Below are positions 16,601 to 30,414 of a DNA stretch of 64,000 nt, piece after piece. Numbering within the stretch: position 1 is the stretch's first letter; each line of letters opens with the position of its first letter. The notes beneath the pieces are model-generated. The model made no database searches. It was not told the DNA's origin and saw only the letters and a program-made list of their open reading frames with translations. The stretch comes from Gossypium raimondii (lineage: Eukaryota; Streptophyta; Magnoliopsida; Malvales; Malvaceae), in assembly GCF_025698545.1 (NCBI RefSeq), contig NC_068570.1, positions 59,911,924-59,975,923 on the forward strand, given 5' to 3'. The translations under genes were made by a program, and so were the position numbers.

Positions 16601-18200
16601 TTCTCCTTTTAGAATCTTATACTTTCTTTTTTCCTCCACTGCTTGCTGGCGCAGTTCCTCAGGACTCGAAGATGCCATATCATTCTGCATACGCTGATCA
16701 ACAGACTGACTTCGATGTATTTCTCCTCCCCTGTCATGAACACTGGAAGACGATGAACTGCTATTTGCCCGAGCAACACTAGGAGTCATATCATTGTTGG
16801 AAGTTACTCTTAATGAAGAGGATTCCTTTACGTCGGCACCAAGAATCTGGTTCAAAATGTCATCCTCGTTTTTAGCAGCCGGTTTTGAACTACCTGCATG
16901 AGCCAGCTAAATCATTTAATATATCGACGGTAATCCTTCGGATGAGCAAATAAACAAGTGCCCCTCATACAAACTTAAATCGGCAAATCTAAAATCAACA
17001 TGCTCGTAATTTAGTTTTACAGGGAGGAGAAAAACTCAATAAACCCGAAACACCGATTTCTAACACCAAACCTATCATTGATTAAATGCAGTACACAGTT
17101 AAGAAAATGATACCTCTCCCAGCTCTACTTTTGTGTCCATGGCGCAGCTCAAATCGTGCGGCCTCTTCTAGCGTTTTACAAGGTTCGCAGATACGAACGG
17201 GCGAATCACCCTGTCCACGCAAAACCATTCTCTTCTGAGTACAGGAACCGCAAAATAGGCCCCCACATCGTCGGCAGTGATGCTGGTTTATCCAGAGTTG
17301 ATAAAGAAACATTAGTAATTAAAACAATTATTACCAATAAGAGAAAAAAAAGGATCATGCAATAATTATCAGACAAATTCCTGAAGCAATGTAAAATACT
17401 AAAATTTTATTGACGGGATTTTGACCTCTCAGGGAGAAGTCTGCAAAGTGTCTGACTCCTCAACAGGTTCGATATTGGGTCCGAGGTGCCCATGTTCAGT
17501 TTTATTTCTAGCTTTCATCTCCCAACCCTGCCGAGAGCCTGAGCTAGTTCACAAAATAACTCTACCAAAAGCCTGATATGGTGACGGGTTCATAGAGCCA
17601 GAGTGCCTTAGGCTCTCTGTAAAGTGACTCTGTAAACCAGCTTGGGCTCTCGACAAATTCAGGAGACAAGACCCGAGATAAAACCAAACATAGACACTCC
17701 AAGCCCAGTATCCAACCTCCTGAGGAGTTCGTCAACCCTCAATGGACGACAGTACACCAGCTTCTCCCCGAGAGGTCAAAATCCCCTCAACAAATTTCAA
17801 GTAGAACAATTATCACCCAAAAGAAAAAAGGATTCGACTATGAATTTTATCTATCAAGGAGCATCAATAAGTTAAACCAAAAAAGAATCTCAAATTCCAA
17901 TACAATCATTCCATATTTATATCAAAAAATTCCACGAGTAATCTAAAATACTAAAATTTCAACTAAAATCAAAAGAACCCACAAATTTGGAGAGTAAAAA
18001 AAAAAGAAATTTGAGATATGGGTATTGAAATAGAGATTAGAAAAGACAAGAATCCCTTAAAAAATCAAAAGGTCAAAAGCAAAAACCTTGCGATTGATGA
18101 AAGTGAACTGAGAAGAACATCCTTGGCAATGAGAAGCATCAACTACCCAATTATTCCCTCTCAATGAAGGCTTTGCAGGCAATCCGATCTTCTCCAACAT
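13688..18200 (-). CDS. FYVE-domain protein with nine helical repeats
   Basis: Three exons join in frame: 18200-18087, 17282-17114 and 16893-13688 (1162 aa). The N-terminal FYVE zinc finger spans about residues 18-75: WVVD, CQGC, the phosphoinositide-binding RKHHCRRCG across the first splice junction, CGSC and CEPC. It is predicted to bind PtdIns3P on endosomes. The rest is a charged, helical body with nine copies of a roughly 36-residue unit, consensus K(K/R)KALxLKREGKxxEAxxEL then AKxLExxLEE. Between them are five copies of a DPxxLSxLKxLGW motif. Domain order and length resemble Arabidopsis At1g61690 (annotated phosphoinositide-binding, no assigned function). Antisense frames along exon 3 are shadows of its low-complexity codons. 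Intron 1 holds a 381-bp inverted-repeat element. Cargo and pathway are unknown. Confidence 0.92.
17410..17790. mobile_element. Inverted-repeat element in FYVE gene intron 1
   Basis: The left end TTGACGGGATTTTGACCTCT and the inverse of the right end, TTGAGGGGATTTTGACCTCT, match over about 30 bases (next GGGAGAAG in both). Inner arms also match weakly (CTGACTCCTCAACAGG against CCTCCTGAGGAGTT). It is about 381 bp with no coding capacity. No clean target duplication is visible, so the superfamily is undecided. Confidence 0.6.
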
Positions 18201-19115
18201 ATCGTAAAAAAATAAAACAAATCAAAATCAAAATCAAAGGTCTTTGATCTTTGATCTTTCTTTTTCTTGGGATTTTTTCTCTTTATTTTTCGATTTCTTT
18301 GGGTAGATTTATTGTAGAGAGGGGAAGTAAAAATATGAAGTCTTTTAGACATTTTCGTTTCTCATAGAAAAAGTAAAAGGGTTGATGATGAGTACAAAGT
18401 ACAAACACGATGCAACGACGTCGTTTATGGATTGGCGCCAGGGGTATGGATAACTCGCTTATAATTAGGTACCAAATTGAAAGGAATTTCAGCCCAAATC
18501 AAACTATTGGGTTGTATCGATTTCAAGTTAAATCAATTTAAATTAAATTATTTCGGGTTTAAATTATTTTTAGTTCGAGTTATTTTATATACAAATTATT
18601 TCGGGTTTAGATTATTTTAGATTTATTTATTAAAATTTTTGCGTTTGGCATTAGGTCGGAGTTACTTGTTTGCCTTCTTTCAAGTTCGATGAGTTTTTAA
18701 CTATTTCATCATAATTTGGTCATTATACTTTACGGAAATCGAGGAGGATTAAGTTGTTAGAAAACATATGAACTTGAATTACTGCTTTTTTGCTAATTTG
18801 TTGCATATGAATTGATGAGCTTCTAATGTTGTTAACGATGACAAAAAGATTTAACAGTGCTATCCAGTCGGACTAACTTGTTAGTTTTCATAAGTACGAG
18901 AATCAAAGTCTTAGACTAAATTAGAAGGATTAAACTCTTAATCTTCATCAAGTATACAGATGAAATGAAGATGAAAATAGTCCTTCATTATTTGAATTAG
19001 GCACCTTTGTCGATAAATGGAAGTAAAGAGAAATCCTAACAAGTTCTTACAACACCCTTAACCGATAGAACCTTGATAAAATGGATATACACTCGTTCTC
19101 CTCCATGTTTGTGTC
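18201..19115. other. Intergenic, promoter of FYVE gene
   Basis: This stretch lies between the FYVE gene start and the CRK stop, both on the minus strand. About 215 bp upstream of the FYVE ATG there is a perfect 12-bp palindrome AACGACGTCGTT (18414-18425) with an ACGT core, the class of site bound by plant bZIP factors; its function is inference. No gene was recognised. Confidence 0.4.
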
Positions 19116-22100
19116 TCATCTAGGAACTAACGTAGAGACTGTAACCTCATTTCTAGTGAATCGATCTGAATTATTATCATTTGGCGATGCTGAAGCCGGT
19201 GTCTCTGATTGCACAATGATGGCACTATTGGGGTTCATAAAAGCTGGTGCGGATGGCATCAACATTGATATAGAAGTATCGCTAAGCATAAGAAGGACCG
19301 AGTTCATGGACGGTCTAGTTTCATCATTTGCTTGAACACATAGCAACCCTATATGAATGCATCTCGTCATTTCGCTTCTTGACCCACGATTGCCCCTCAA
19401 ATACTCATCTACCAGATTTAAACTCGTTCCTTCTCTCCAATTTCTCCAGGCCTGCGAATTTTCGATAGATCGAAAACGACAATGTTTTGTAAGTTGATAC
19501 GAATCGTGAAAAACGACATCCGCCCCATAAAACATTAGTGTTTTTTAACTTACATATGTAAGAAGATCCGCCCCGTTGTTATGGAAATGGCTGATTTTGT
19601 CACCACTAATGATTTCCAAAATCAACACACCAAAGCTGTAAACATCAGATTTAAGTGAAAGCTTCCCACGCTTTATGTATTCCGGAGCCATGTATCCACT
19701 ATACACAATAAACAGGTAAATGAATTTCGATTACTTGGCTATCAAGGAAGGGCAAATTGAAACTTACAATGTTCCTGCAACCCTTCTTGTATTATCTCTA
19801 GTCTGGTCGGCTTTGAACAACCTTGCCATTCCGAAATCGGAAATTTTGGGATTCATTTCTTCGTCTAACAGAATGTTCGAAGCCTTTAGATCACGGTGAA
19901 TGATTCGATACCGAGAATCTTCGTGAAGGTAAAGTAATCCTCGAGCTATTCCTGTTATGATTTTGTACCTTGTGTCCCAATCTATCAGTAGTCGTTTGTT
20001 CGGATCTATGAATCGATGAAATAATATGAACAAAAAAATTACAAATTGGCTGTGACTAAATTTGCAAGGACTGAAATGAAAATAAAGAAAATATTAGTAC
20101 CAAATAAAAAATGGTCGAGGCTTGAATTAGGCACAAACTCAAATATAAGAAGCCTTTCTTTTCTTTCCAAGCAAAACCCTTTAAGCCTAACCAAATTCCT
20201 ATGTTGAAGCCTTGCCATTAACATGACTTCGTTCTTGAATTCGTCATCACCTTCTCCAGATTCATTAAATAATCTCTTCACAGCTATCTCTTGTCCGTCA
20301 TCAAACCTACCCTGTAATAATAATAATAAAACACGATATTCGATTAAATCTCGATATTGTTCAATATTCGAATCCCAACGATATGTACATTAGCATGAGA
20401 TACCGCGGCACACCATATGTCACTGTCTGGTTATTTTATCAGCCACATCAGTTTTTAACAGTATAAATTTATGAAAATTTTAATATAAATGACCAATTTG
20501 CTATTTGATCTAGTGCACAGGAACTAATTTACCCTTTTTTTTGAGTAAAAATGACAAAATACAGTCTAACTCCTAATACAAAAACCTCCACGATACTTTT
20601 ATCGAATCCCAACATATATAAATATAAATACCTTATAAACAGCACCAAATCCACCTTGTCCAAGCATGTTATCATGGGAGAAATTGTTTGTTGCCTTTAT
20701 TACAGATTTCAATTGAAATAGAAGTGACTCCAATTCCAAACCATTATCCTTGTCTGCATTATTGACACATGAATATTAACCACTTTGAACATAAAATTTC
20801 AGTTCATCTTACATGACAATGACTTACTGTTCATGTCTTGTTTTGACAATTTCGTTTTTCGTCGAAGGACGAAAACGGCGGCAACTATTGCTACGAAAAC
20901 GATGACCGGCACGACGATGATTGCAATAGTTTTTGATGAAATGCTTTCCTTATTGTCTGCACAAACAAGAAAACTGTTGGGTAACATTGCAAAATGCAAT
21001 AAGGTATATGGAAGTGATTCTCAAATTTCACCAAGGGTAAATTACATTAGTAGTAGAGCTGTCCATGGGCCGGGCCGGGCCCTGAAAAAAGTTTCGGCCC
21101 GACTCTTAGGCCCGGGCCCGGCCCGAAATATGGGCCTAAAATTTTGCCTAGGCCTGGCCCGGGAAAAAAAGAGTAAGCCCGGCCCGGCCGGCCCGATTTT
21201 TAATAAACACAAAAAAATATTTTAAAAATAAAAATATTTTTAAAGTATTTTAAAATTAAAAAATAAAAATAAAAAATATATATTTATTATATTCGGGGCG
21301 GGCGGGCCGGCCAAAAGTTGAGCCCGAGCCCGGCCCATTTTAAACGGCCTCGTTTTTTGCCCAAGCCCATATTTGGGCCTATATTTTACGAACCTCCCAT
21401 ATTTGGGGGCGGGCCGCCCTACCATGGACAGTCTAATTAGTAGCCACCTAATCATGGGCCAGGCTGGGCCGCCTAAAATATGGGAGGGTTCGGGTAAAAA
21501 TATAGACCCGAAATATGGGTTTAGGAAAAAAATGAGGCCCGTTTAGAAAACGGGTCGGGCCTCGGGCACTACTTTTTTTGCCCGGGCCCGGCCCGAATAT
21601 ATAATAAATATTTATTTTTTATTTTTTAAATTTTAAAATATTTTTAAAATATTTTTTATTTTTAAAATAAATTTTTGGTGTTTATTAAAAAAAGGGGCCA
21701 GGCCGGGCCGGGCTCGGGCTTAGGAATTTTTTCTTGGGCGGGGCATGGACAAAATTTTAGGCCCATATTTTGGGCCGGCCGAGCCCAGGCCTAGGATGAA
21801 GGCCGAATTTTTTTTGGACCCGGCCCGGCCCATGATCACCTCTACTCAAATAGTCACTCAAATAGTCACTTGTGTCTTTTTTGGTCACTAGCTACCAGTT
21901 GACTAACTATAACAACTTTTGAAATTGGCATACTAGCAACTTTAACGTTTAATATTTATATATTATGGCAATTTAGTCTTGATTCTAAGAAAAATGTAAC
22001 CCTCAAAATTGAAACACCTAAAATCCAAGATAATAATTTTCATTTTTTTCAATTCTTTTGAATTTAAACCTCGATGTCACAGAAAAACAAAACTACAAGA

Positions 22101-23073
22101 CTAAATTACACAATATGTAAATGTTGAGAGTTAATTTTTTTTTTTAGAATCAAGACTAAATTGACATAATTTATAATGGTTTAAGGTTAAAGTTGCTATT
22201 ATGCCAATAAAAAGACGAAATCGAATACTTAGGTGACAAAAAAAAAAGAGTAGTTTACCCTGATACTTAACCTTTTATTGTTGCTAATGGATTGTCGATC
22301 GAATCAGGAGGCGGAGATGAAAGCGATAATCGTACGGTATCGGCAGTAGGCGAAAAGAACGTATACAAATCCCACCGCATACGGCAACTCGGCGTTTCGA
22401 CGTAACCGCCTTGATAAGTACGACAACACTCGGTATACCGACGAATCAATGTCCTTAAACAAGTTAAGCAATTACTTTCGAACAAATCCGGTGTACATTG
22501 CATTAATGCTTGAATTTCCTCAGCCACACCAGTTGCATATTTAAGCTTTGAAGATCCCATTGAAGCTTTTTTGGCCACAGCTTCCATTAATTCACCCCAA
22601 AGCTCAAAAAACAACGTTAAATTCGATGCAACATCTGTAATAGCATTAGGGTTAATCGCTTCTTGTATAGGTTCCAATGCTAAAACACCAAATAAAGACT
22701 TGTCTGAATATCGAACAAGACATGGTATATCACCATCCCATGAGAATGCTTCTGTTTGGTTTTTACAACTTGATAGTAATTGATGAGCTGTAAAATTGAC
22801 ATAAACCAAACAATCTTCTCCAGACAAATCACCTCTACATAGTGCTTGAGCATAAACTCTGTTGGGTCCGTCTTCACCAATGGAAGTATTGAAGAAACCG
22901 CCATCTTTAGACACGTTTGCTGGGAGAGAAGTGAGGATTAGGTTACGGTTTCGAGCAAAGGGACTGTTGGTGGTGAAGTTATTACCAGTTTCTAAACAGG
23001 TTTGGGCATTTGTGAGAGAAATAACTAAGATTATTACAAGGAAGAAAGCAAAAACCAGGTTGTTTAGATACAT
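19116..23073 (-). CDS. Cysteine-rich receptor-like kinase (CRK), copy 1
   Basis: Seven exons join in frame: 23073-22272, 20956-20828, 20753-20632, 20311-20101, 20005-19768, 19698-19554 and 19451-19116 (660 aa). I chose the ATG at 23073 because it opens directly into a signal peptide ([20 protein letters not shown]); an upstream in-frame ATG at 23136 would bury it. Two extracellular DUF26/stress-antifungal domains follow. The second keeps C-x8-C-x2-C ([13 protein letters not shown]), but the first reads [13 protein letters not shown], with Tyr replacing the third Cys. Exon 2 is the membrane helix ([20 protein letters not shown]). Exons 3-7 form a complete kinase: [39 protein letters not shown]. 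CRKs act at the plasma membrane in redox and defence signalling. Intron 1 holds several MITEs, including two hAT-type copies. Confidence 0.92.
20385..20603. mobile_element. Foldback MITE half-copy in CRK1 intron 3
   Basis: It contains TTAGCATGAGATACC, the CTGTCTGGTTATTTT block, and a right arm ending TCCTAATACAAAAACCTCC then GATACTTTTATC. It matches the right half of the family at 23778 and 47334; the left arm is largely missing. Confidence 0.55.
21054..21435. mobile_element. hAT-type MITE, GGCCC-rich, exact 8-bp TSD
   Basis: The ends TAGAGCTGTCCATGG and CCATGGACAGTCTA are inverted repeats. The element is flanked by ATTAGTAG on both sides (21046-21053 and 21436-21443), an exact 8-bp duplication. 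Subterminal blocks are extremely GGCCC-rich and the core is a short AT filler. It lies in CRK1 intron 1 and interrupts a foldback repeat beginning GGGTAAATTACATTAGTAG. Confidence 0.88.
21445..21844. mobile_element. Second GGCCC-rich hAT-type MITE, adjacent
   Basis: Immediately after the 21054-21435 copy, another element runs from about CCTAATCATGGGCC to CATGATCACCTCTA. It has the same internal order (AAAATATGGG, GGGTCGGGCC, AT core, GGCCGGGCCGGGC). The left terminus is degraded, so the boundary is approximate and no target duplication was found. Confidence 0.65.
21845..22262. repeat. Foldback repeat in CRK1 intron 1
   Basis: The left arm has AATAGTCACTTGTG, TTGGTCACT and ATGGCAATTTAGTCTTGATT. 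The right arm has the inverse AATCAAGACTAAATTGACAT and ends AGTAGTTTACCCT. Related copies lie at 29912-30080, 45037-45555 and 62705-62944. Together with 21001-21045, it forms one element interrupted by the GGCCC-rich MITEs. Confidence 0.6.
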
Positions 23074-23384
23074 TGTTTTCAGGTAAGGGTGATGATTTTG
23101 GTGAATACAGGGGGTTATAAAAAATTTCATGACCATGATGGCTCTGCCATGCGATAACAGAACACAAGGTTTGAAACTCGGTTTGGTTGAAGGGAAGTGA
23201 GGGAAAGTTGCCTTATTTTAATGAGACTGTGTCCGACAACACGTGTAGAATATGGCCTAGTGGTACTATAATATAATTCTTTTTATAAAAAAAATTAATC
23301 TCTATATCGAAATTTGGTTGGTTAAAGACTTGGTTCTTATACAAAATGAGGTCAAATTTTGTTTTAGGCTAGAATTGACTCGAC

Positions 23385-23502
23385 TATTTAAAATCCCTTC
23401 TCAATTTATAAATATGAGAATAATGCGCTTCAGTGCACTTGAATCCACGTCTTCCTACATTAACAATAATAGCCATATCAATCAAGTTAAGACTCGATCG
23501 AC
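23385..23502 (-). repeat. tRNA-derived SINE (family 1)
   Basis: Read on the minus strand, the start GTCGATCGAGTCTTAACTTG corresponds to the A-box region seen better in other copies as GAGTCTTAGCTCAGTTGG. A degenerate B box (GATTCAAGTGCAC) follows, then GAAGCGCATTATTCTC, TATAAATTGAG and the body. Sister copies lie at 37445-37592, 38250-38372 and 42839-42971, all in the same orientation. Confidence 0.65.
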
Positions 23503-23777
23503 AAAATTTGCTAACGTATGTCATCAAGAATCAATGAACCAAGTTGTCTTAGAAAGCATCAATTTTTTGGATAAATAATTTAATTTCATGCTTAAGACCT
23601 TTACTTTTCTTCTTAAAGACATTATTATTTTTTTAAAGAAGTATCATATCTTCGAAGGAATAATTTACACTCGTGTTTAGGAGTATAATTTTTTTTCGAT
23701 ATAACAATTTTAAGTTTAAGAGCAATATAATAATTTATGGAAGCGTCATCATTTTTTAAATTAATAGCTTAAGCTCT

Positions 23778-24050
23778 GGTAAAAGTACTATGGAAGTCTT
23801 TGTACTAAGAGTTAGATTGTATTTTTCTTTCTCTATCCAATAAATGAGCAAATTGGTTTTTTCTGTTAAAATTTCATCTATTTATACTATTAAAACCGGC
23901 GTAGTTGACAAAATAACCATATATTTACACCTAGTATGCCACGTGTACTTCATGTTGAAATACATTGACTAATTTTTAACAGTAGAAATAAATAAAATTT
24001 CTAATAGAATACAATCCAACTCTTAATATAAGGACCTTTACGAGACTTTT
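23778..24050. mobile_element. Foldback MITE, Mutator-like family
   Basis: The left end is GGTAAAAGTACTATGG then GAGTTAGATTGTATTTT. The right arm is the inverse (ATACAATCCAACTCTTAATA then ACGAGACTTTTCCC). The centre contains GCCACGTGTACTTCATG. Both arms are present, about 273 bp in all, with no coding sequence. Confidence 0.7.
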
Positions 24051-24540
24051 CCCTTAAACTAGTATTTAAGAGCAATACAATAATATATTGGTCAAAATTG
24101 TCTTCCTATAGACTAAGTTTCTTTAATATTACACTTTCCAATATCTACCAATAATTTGACATTGCAATTGAAAAAACGTCCACTACACCACTAGTTGTAC
24201 CATTTTCTAATAATAAAATCATCATAATTTTTGAAAATTTTAATACGAGAAAAATGATCTATTTGTTGATAAGTATTAGCTCAATTGACATCATTGTTGT
24301 TATAACAATTTAAACTCGGGAGATAAATGTCAGATTTTCACACGACAAACTGTTCATAAAGAGATTTTATAAGCCCTTTATTGACTAAAATAATATCTAG
24401 TTAAAAATAACGATGAGATTATACATGCTTAGATAAGATGGATTTAATGTTGAAATTCGAATCTTAAATCATATCGGGATTTGATCAAATATCGTGTTTT
24501 TCTATCATTATAGGATAAGCTTGATGATCGACTAAAAAAA

Positions 24541-24972
<432 letters not shown>

Positions 24973-25124
24973 TGAAAACTTGCATACATAACGGAATGAT
25001 AATTCAAGTATCGAAATTAAATAAAATAAAGTTTATATATATATCGAAAGAGAAAATGGGTATAATTTTAAAACAAAGATATTATTATATTTAGACCAAA
25101 AATTGGCAGATAAATAACACAGCA

Positions 25125-28483
<3,359 letters not shown>

Positions 28484-28779
28484 GTTTCTTTAAGCTAAGG
28501 CGGTAAGTGAAGGCTGTTCATCAATGTCGGAAAGACAGGTTGAACCTGAAAAAAGCAAGTGGTCGTATAAGTCAAGATGAGTTATTATAGGCATTTACGC
28601 GTCTTGGATTGGTGATGGAATTGACGATATATATCGAAGTACTGCACTCACACATGCATCAGGTCCACAGTCCACACTGACCTTTGAACAAATCCTCCCC
28701 AAGTTTGCTTAAAATTCGATGGAAAACTATTTCTTATATATTAAATTGATATTTTTTAAATTTTATTTATATACATGGT

Positions 28780-29090
28780 TAAAAATTGGCATAATTGATA
28801 GAATATCCAGATAATAATACGTGGTATGTCATGTGTATCTCAAGGTTAAATAATTTATTTATTTTTACTATTAAAAACTGGTCATTGTACGTTAGCATGA
28901 GGTAATGTCATTGTCTAGTTATTTCCACTAGTCACGTTAGCTTTTACCAATAAAAATATATGCAATTTTTAATAAAAGGACCAATTTGTTTTTTTATCTA
29001 ACATATAGGGGCTCATTTGTTCATTTTTTGTGTAAAGGGAAAAAAATGCAATATGAATCATAATAAAGTGAAGGCTCTTTGGGTATTGGT
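28780..29090. mobile_element. Foldback MITE upstream of CRK2
   Basis: It contains TTGGCATAATTGATAGAATA, ATGTGTATCTCAAGG, GTACGTTAGCATGAGGTAAT and AAAAATGCAATATGAATC, in the family order. The termini are degraded. It lies about 300 bp upstream of the CRK2 ATG. Confidence 0.5.
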
Positions 29091-29104
29091 CCTGTTTGAG
29101 GACT

Positions 29105-29545
29105 TATTATTGGGTTAAATTCTGCTATTAATCTCTATTCTTTATAAAATTGTGATTTAATCCCTATACCTTAATTTGATATTTTTAGTCTTGTACTTTT
29201 CAAATTTTAAAATTCCCATCATCATTAAATGATAATTGTTAAATTCATTAAAGTTATGTTATTCTCAAAATCTGATACGGTATGTGTAATATCATGTTAG
29301 CTTATTATTTCTACATAAATGGATTAATTACATTATTTGTGTCAAAATTGAAATTTTAAAATTTTGAGAAGTATAAGTACTTAGAATGATTTAGTCGGAG
29401 AATATGGGCTAAATTTATAACTGTTCATATAGTACAAGATTAGTAATTGAAGTTATCCAAACGAATTTACCGATTTAAAAAATATAAAAACTAAATCTAT
29501 AATTTTCACAAAATATAAGGACTAATAACATAATTTAAACCGAAC
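29105..29545. repeat. Foldback repeat (AAATTCTGCTATTAAT family)
   Basis: The left arm starts GGGTTAAATTCTGCTATTAA and contains GATTTAATCCCTATACC. The right arm carries the inverse elements (TATAAGGACTAATAACATAA). A related element lies at 40140-40495, whose right edge AGCAGAATTTGACC is the inverse of this left edge. It is non-coding. Confidence 0.5.
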
Positions 29546-29739
29546 TTGAAAAAGCAAGTCGTCGTAGTCAACAAAAGTTATAAAGGCATTTAATTTTTAA
29601 TTGATGAATGGGCGATGGCAGTTGGTAAGGAGATAATGATCGAAGTAGTCTGTTCACATTCATGGTGCCTTAAAAGATGCAGCCCCACACACTGACGTTT
29701 CGACAAATCTAATTCAACTTTACATTCATGGTGCCTAAT

Positions 29740-29895
29740 TTAGGTACTTAACTGAGACCAAAAAAAAAAAAAAAACTTTGGTAGCGATTATTGAAGCTAA
29801 ACTTAGGAACTAAAATGGGACAAAAATCTCAAGTACTAAATTGAATGTTAAAACCAAACTCAGGTACCAAATAAAGTATTAAACCTTTTTGACAA
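29740..29895. repeat. Fragment of TTTGGTACC foldback repeat
   Basis: It contains AATTTAGGTACTTAACTGAG, AACTCAGGTACCAAATAAAG and TATTAAACC, the right arm of a family whose fuller copies lie at 36770-37107 and 38588-38845. An A-rich run interrupts it at about 29760. Confidence 0.5.
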
Positions 29896-29911
29896 TAAGA
29901 TTATTAGAATG

Positions 29912-30080
29912 TAGGGCAAATTACATTAGTAGTCACCTAACTATGAGCAAATTTCTTTTTTAGTCATCCAATTATAAAATGTTACAAAATGATCACTCAA
30001 CTATTAGTAAATTTCTTTTTTGGTCACCTAACTATTCAATTTTGTCTTGTTTGGTCACTATCTGTCTAATGGTTGCAACC
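29912..30080. repeat. Fragment of GGGTAAATTACATTAGT foldback repeat
   Basis: It starts GGGCAAATTACATTAGTAGT and has serial TTGGTCAC / AACTATTAG blocks. It is the left half of the family also seen at 21845-22262, 45037-45555 and 62705-62944. Confidence 0.5.
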
Positions 30081-30227
30081 TTTAAAATTGGCATCATAGT
30101 AACTTGAACCCTCAACATTTATGCATTGTGTCAATTTAATCTTTGGAATGTTAGACCTTAATTACTATTCCAAAACTATTTTCCTTTGGAGTAGTGAAAC
30201 AATATTTTTTTTTTGTTTTGGTATTCT

Positions 30228-30360
30228 TCATATCCGTTTTACAGTCCATGTTCGGAGTTTATGGTTGCTGCTCTCAGTAATGTCGTATCCAATGTTTGAA
30301 CTTGTACGTCTCCCCTTAAAAATACAACGTTTCTTACTATTGCACCCGACATTTGTATAT
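30228..30360 (-). repeat. tRNA-derived SINE (family 2)
   Basis: Minus-strand reading starts CGGGTGCAATAGTAAGAAAC (A-box-like), then GGGGAGACGTACAAGTTC (B-box-like), then ACGACATTACTGAGAGCAGC and CCGAACATGGACTGTAAAAC. Family members lie at 1883, 43285 and 44408. Confidence 0.6.
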
Positions 30361-30414
30361 AATGAAATAATATATGATTCAATGAAACACTAATCAATTA
30401 GCGAGGTGACAAAT

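Noticed and set aside
14142-16697. Several long plus-strand frames opposite the FYVE gene
   Set aside because: They are antisense shadows of a Lys/Glu/Ala/Leu-rich coding exon; the minus-strand frame has FYVE plus repeated helices and consistent splicing.
20785-21225. 146-codon plus-strand frame across CRK1 exon 2 and a MITE
   Set aside because: It is antisense to the membrane exon, runs into GGCCC repeat DNA and has no domain.
23074-23136. Upstream ATG of CRK1 giving 21 extra residues
   Set aside because: It would place a hydrophilic leader before the signal peptide; the ATG at 23073 starts directly at the signal peptide.
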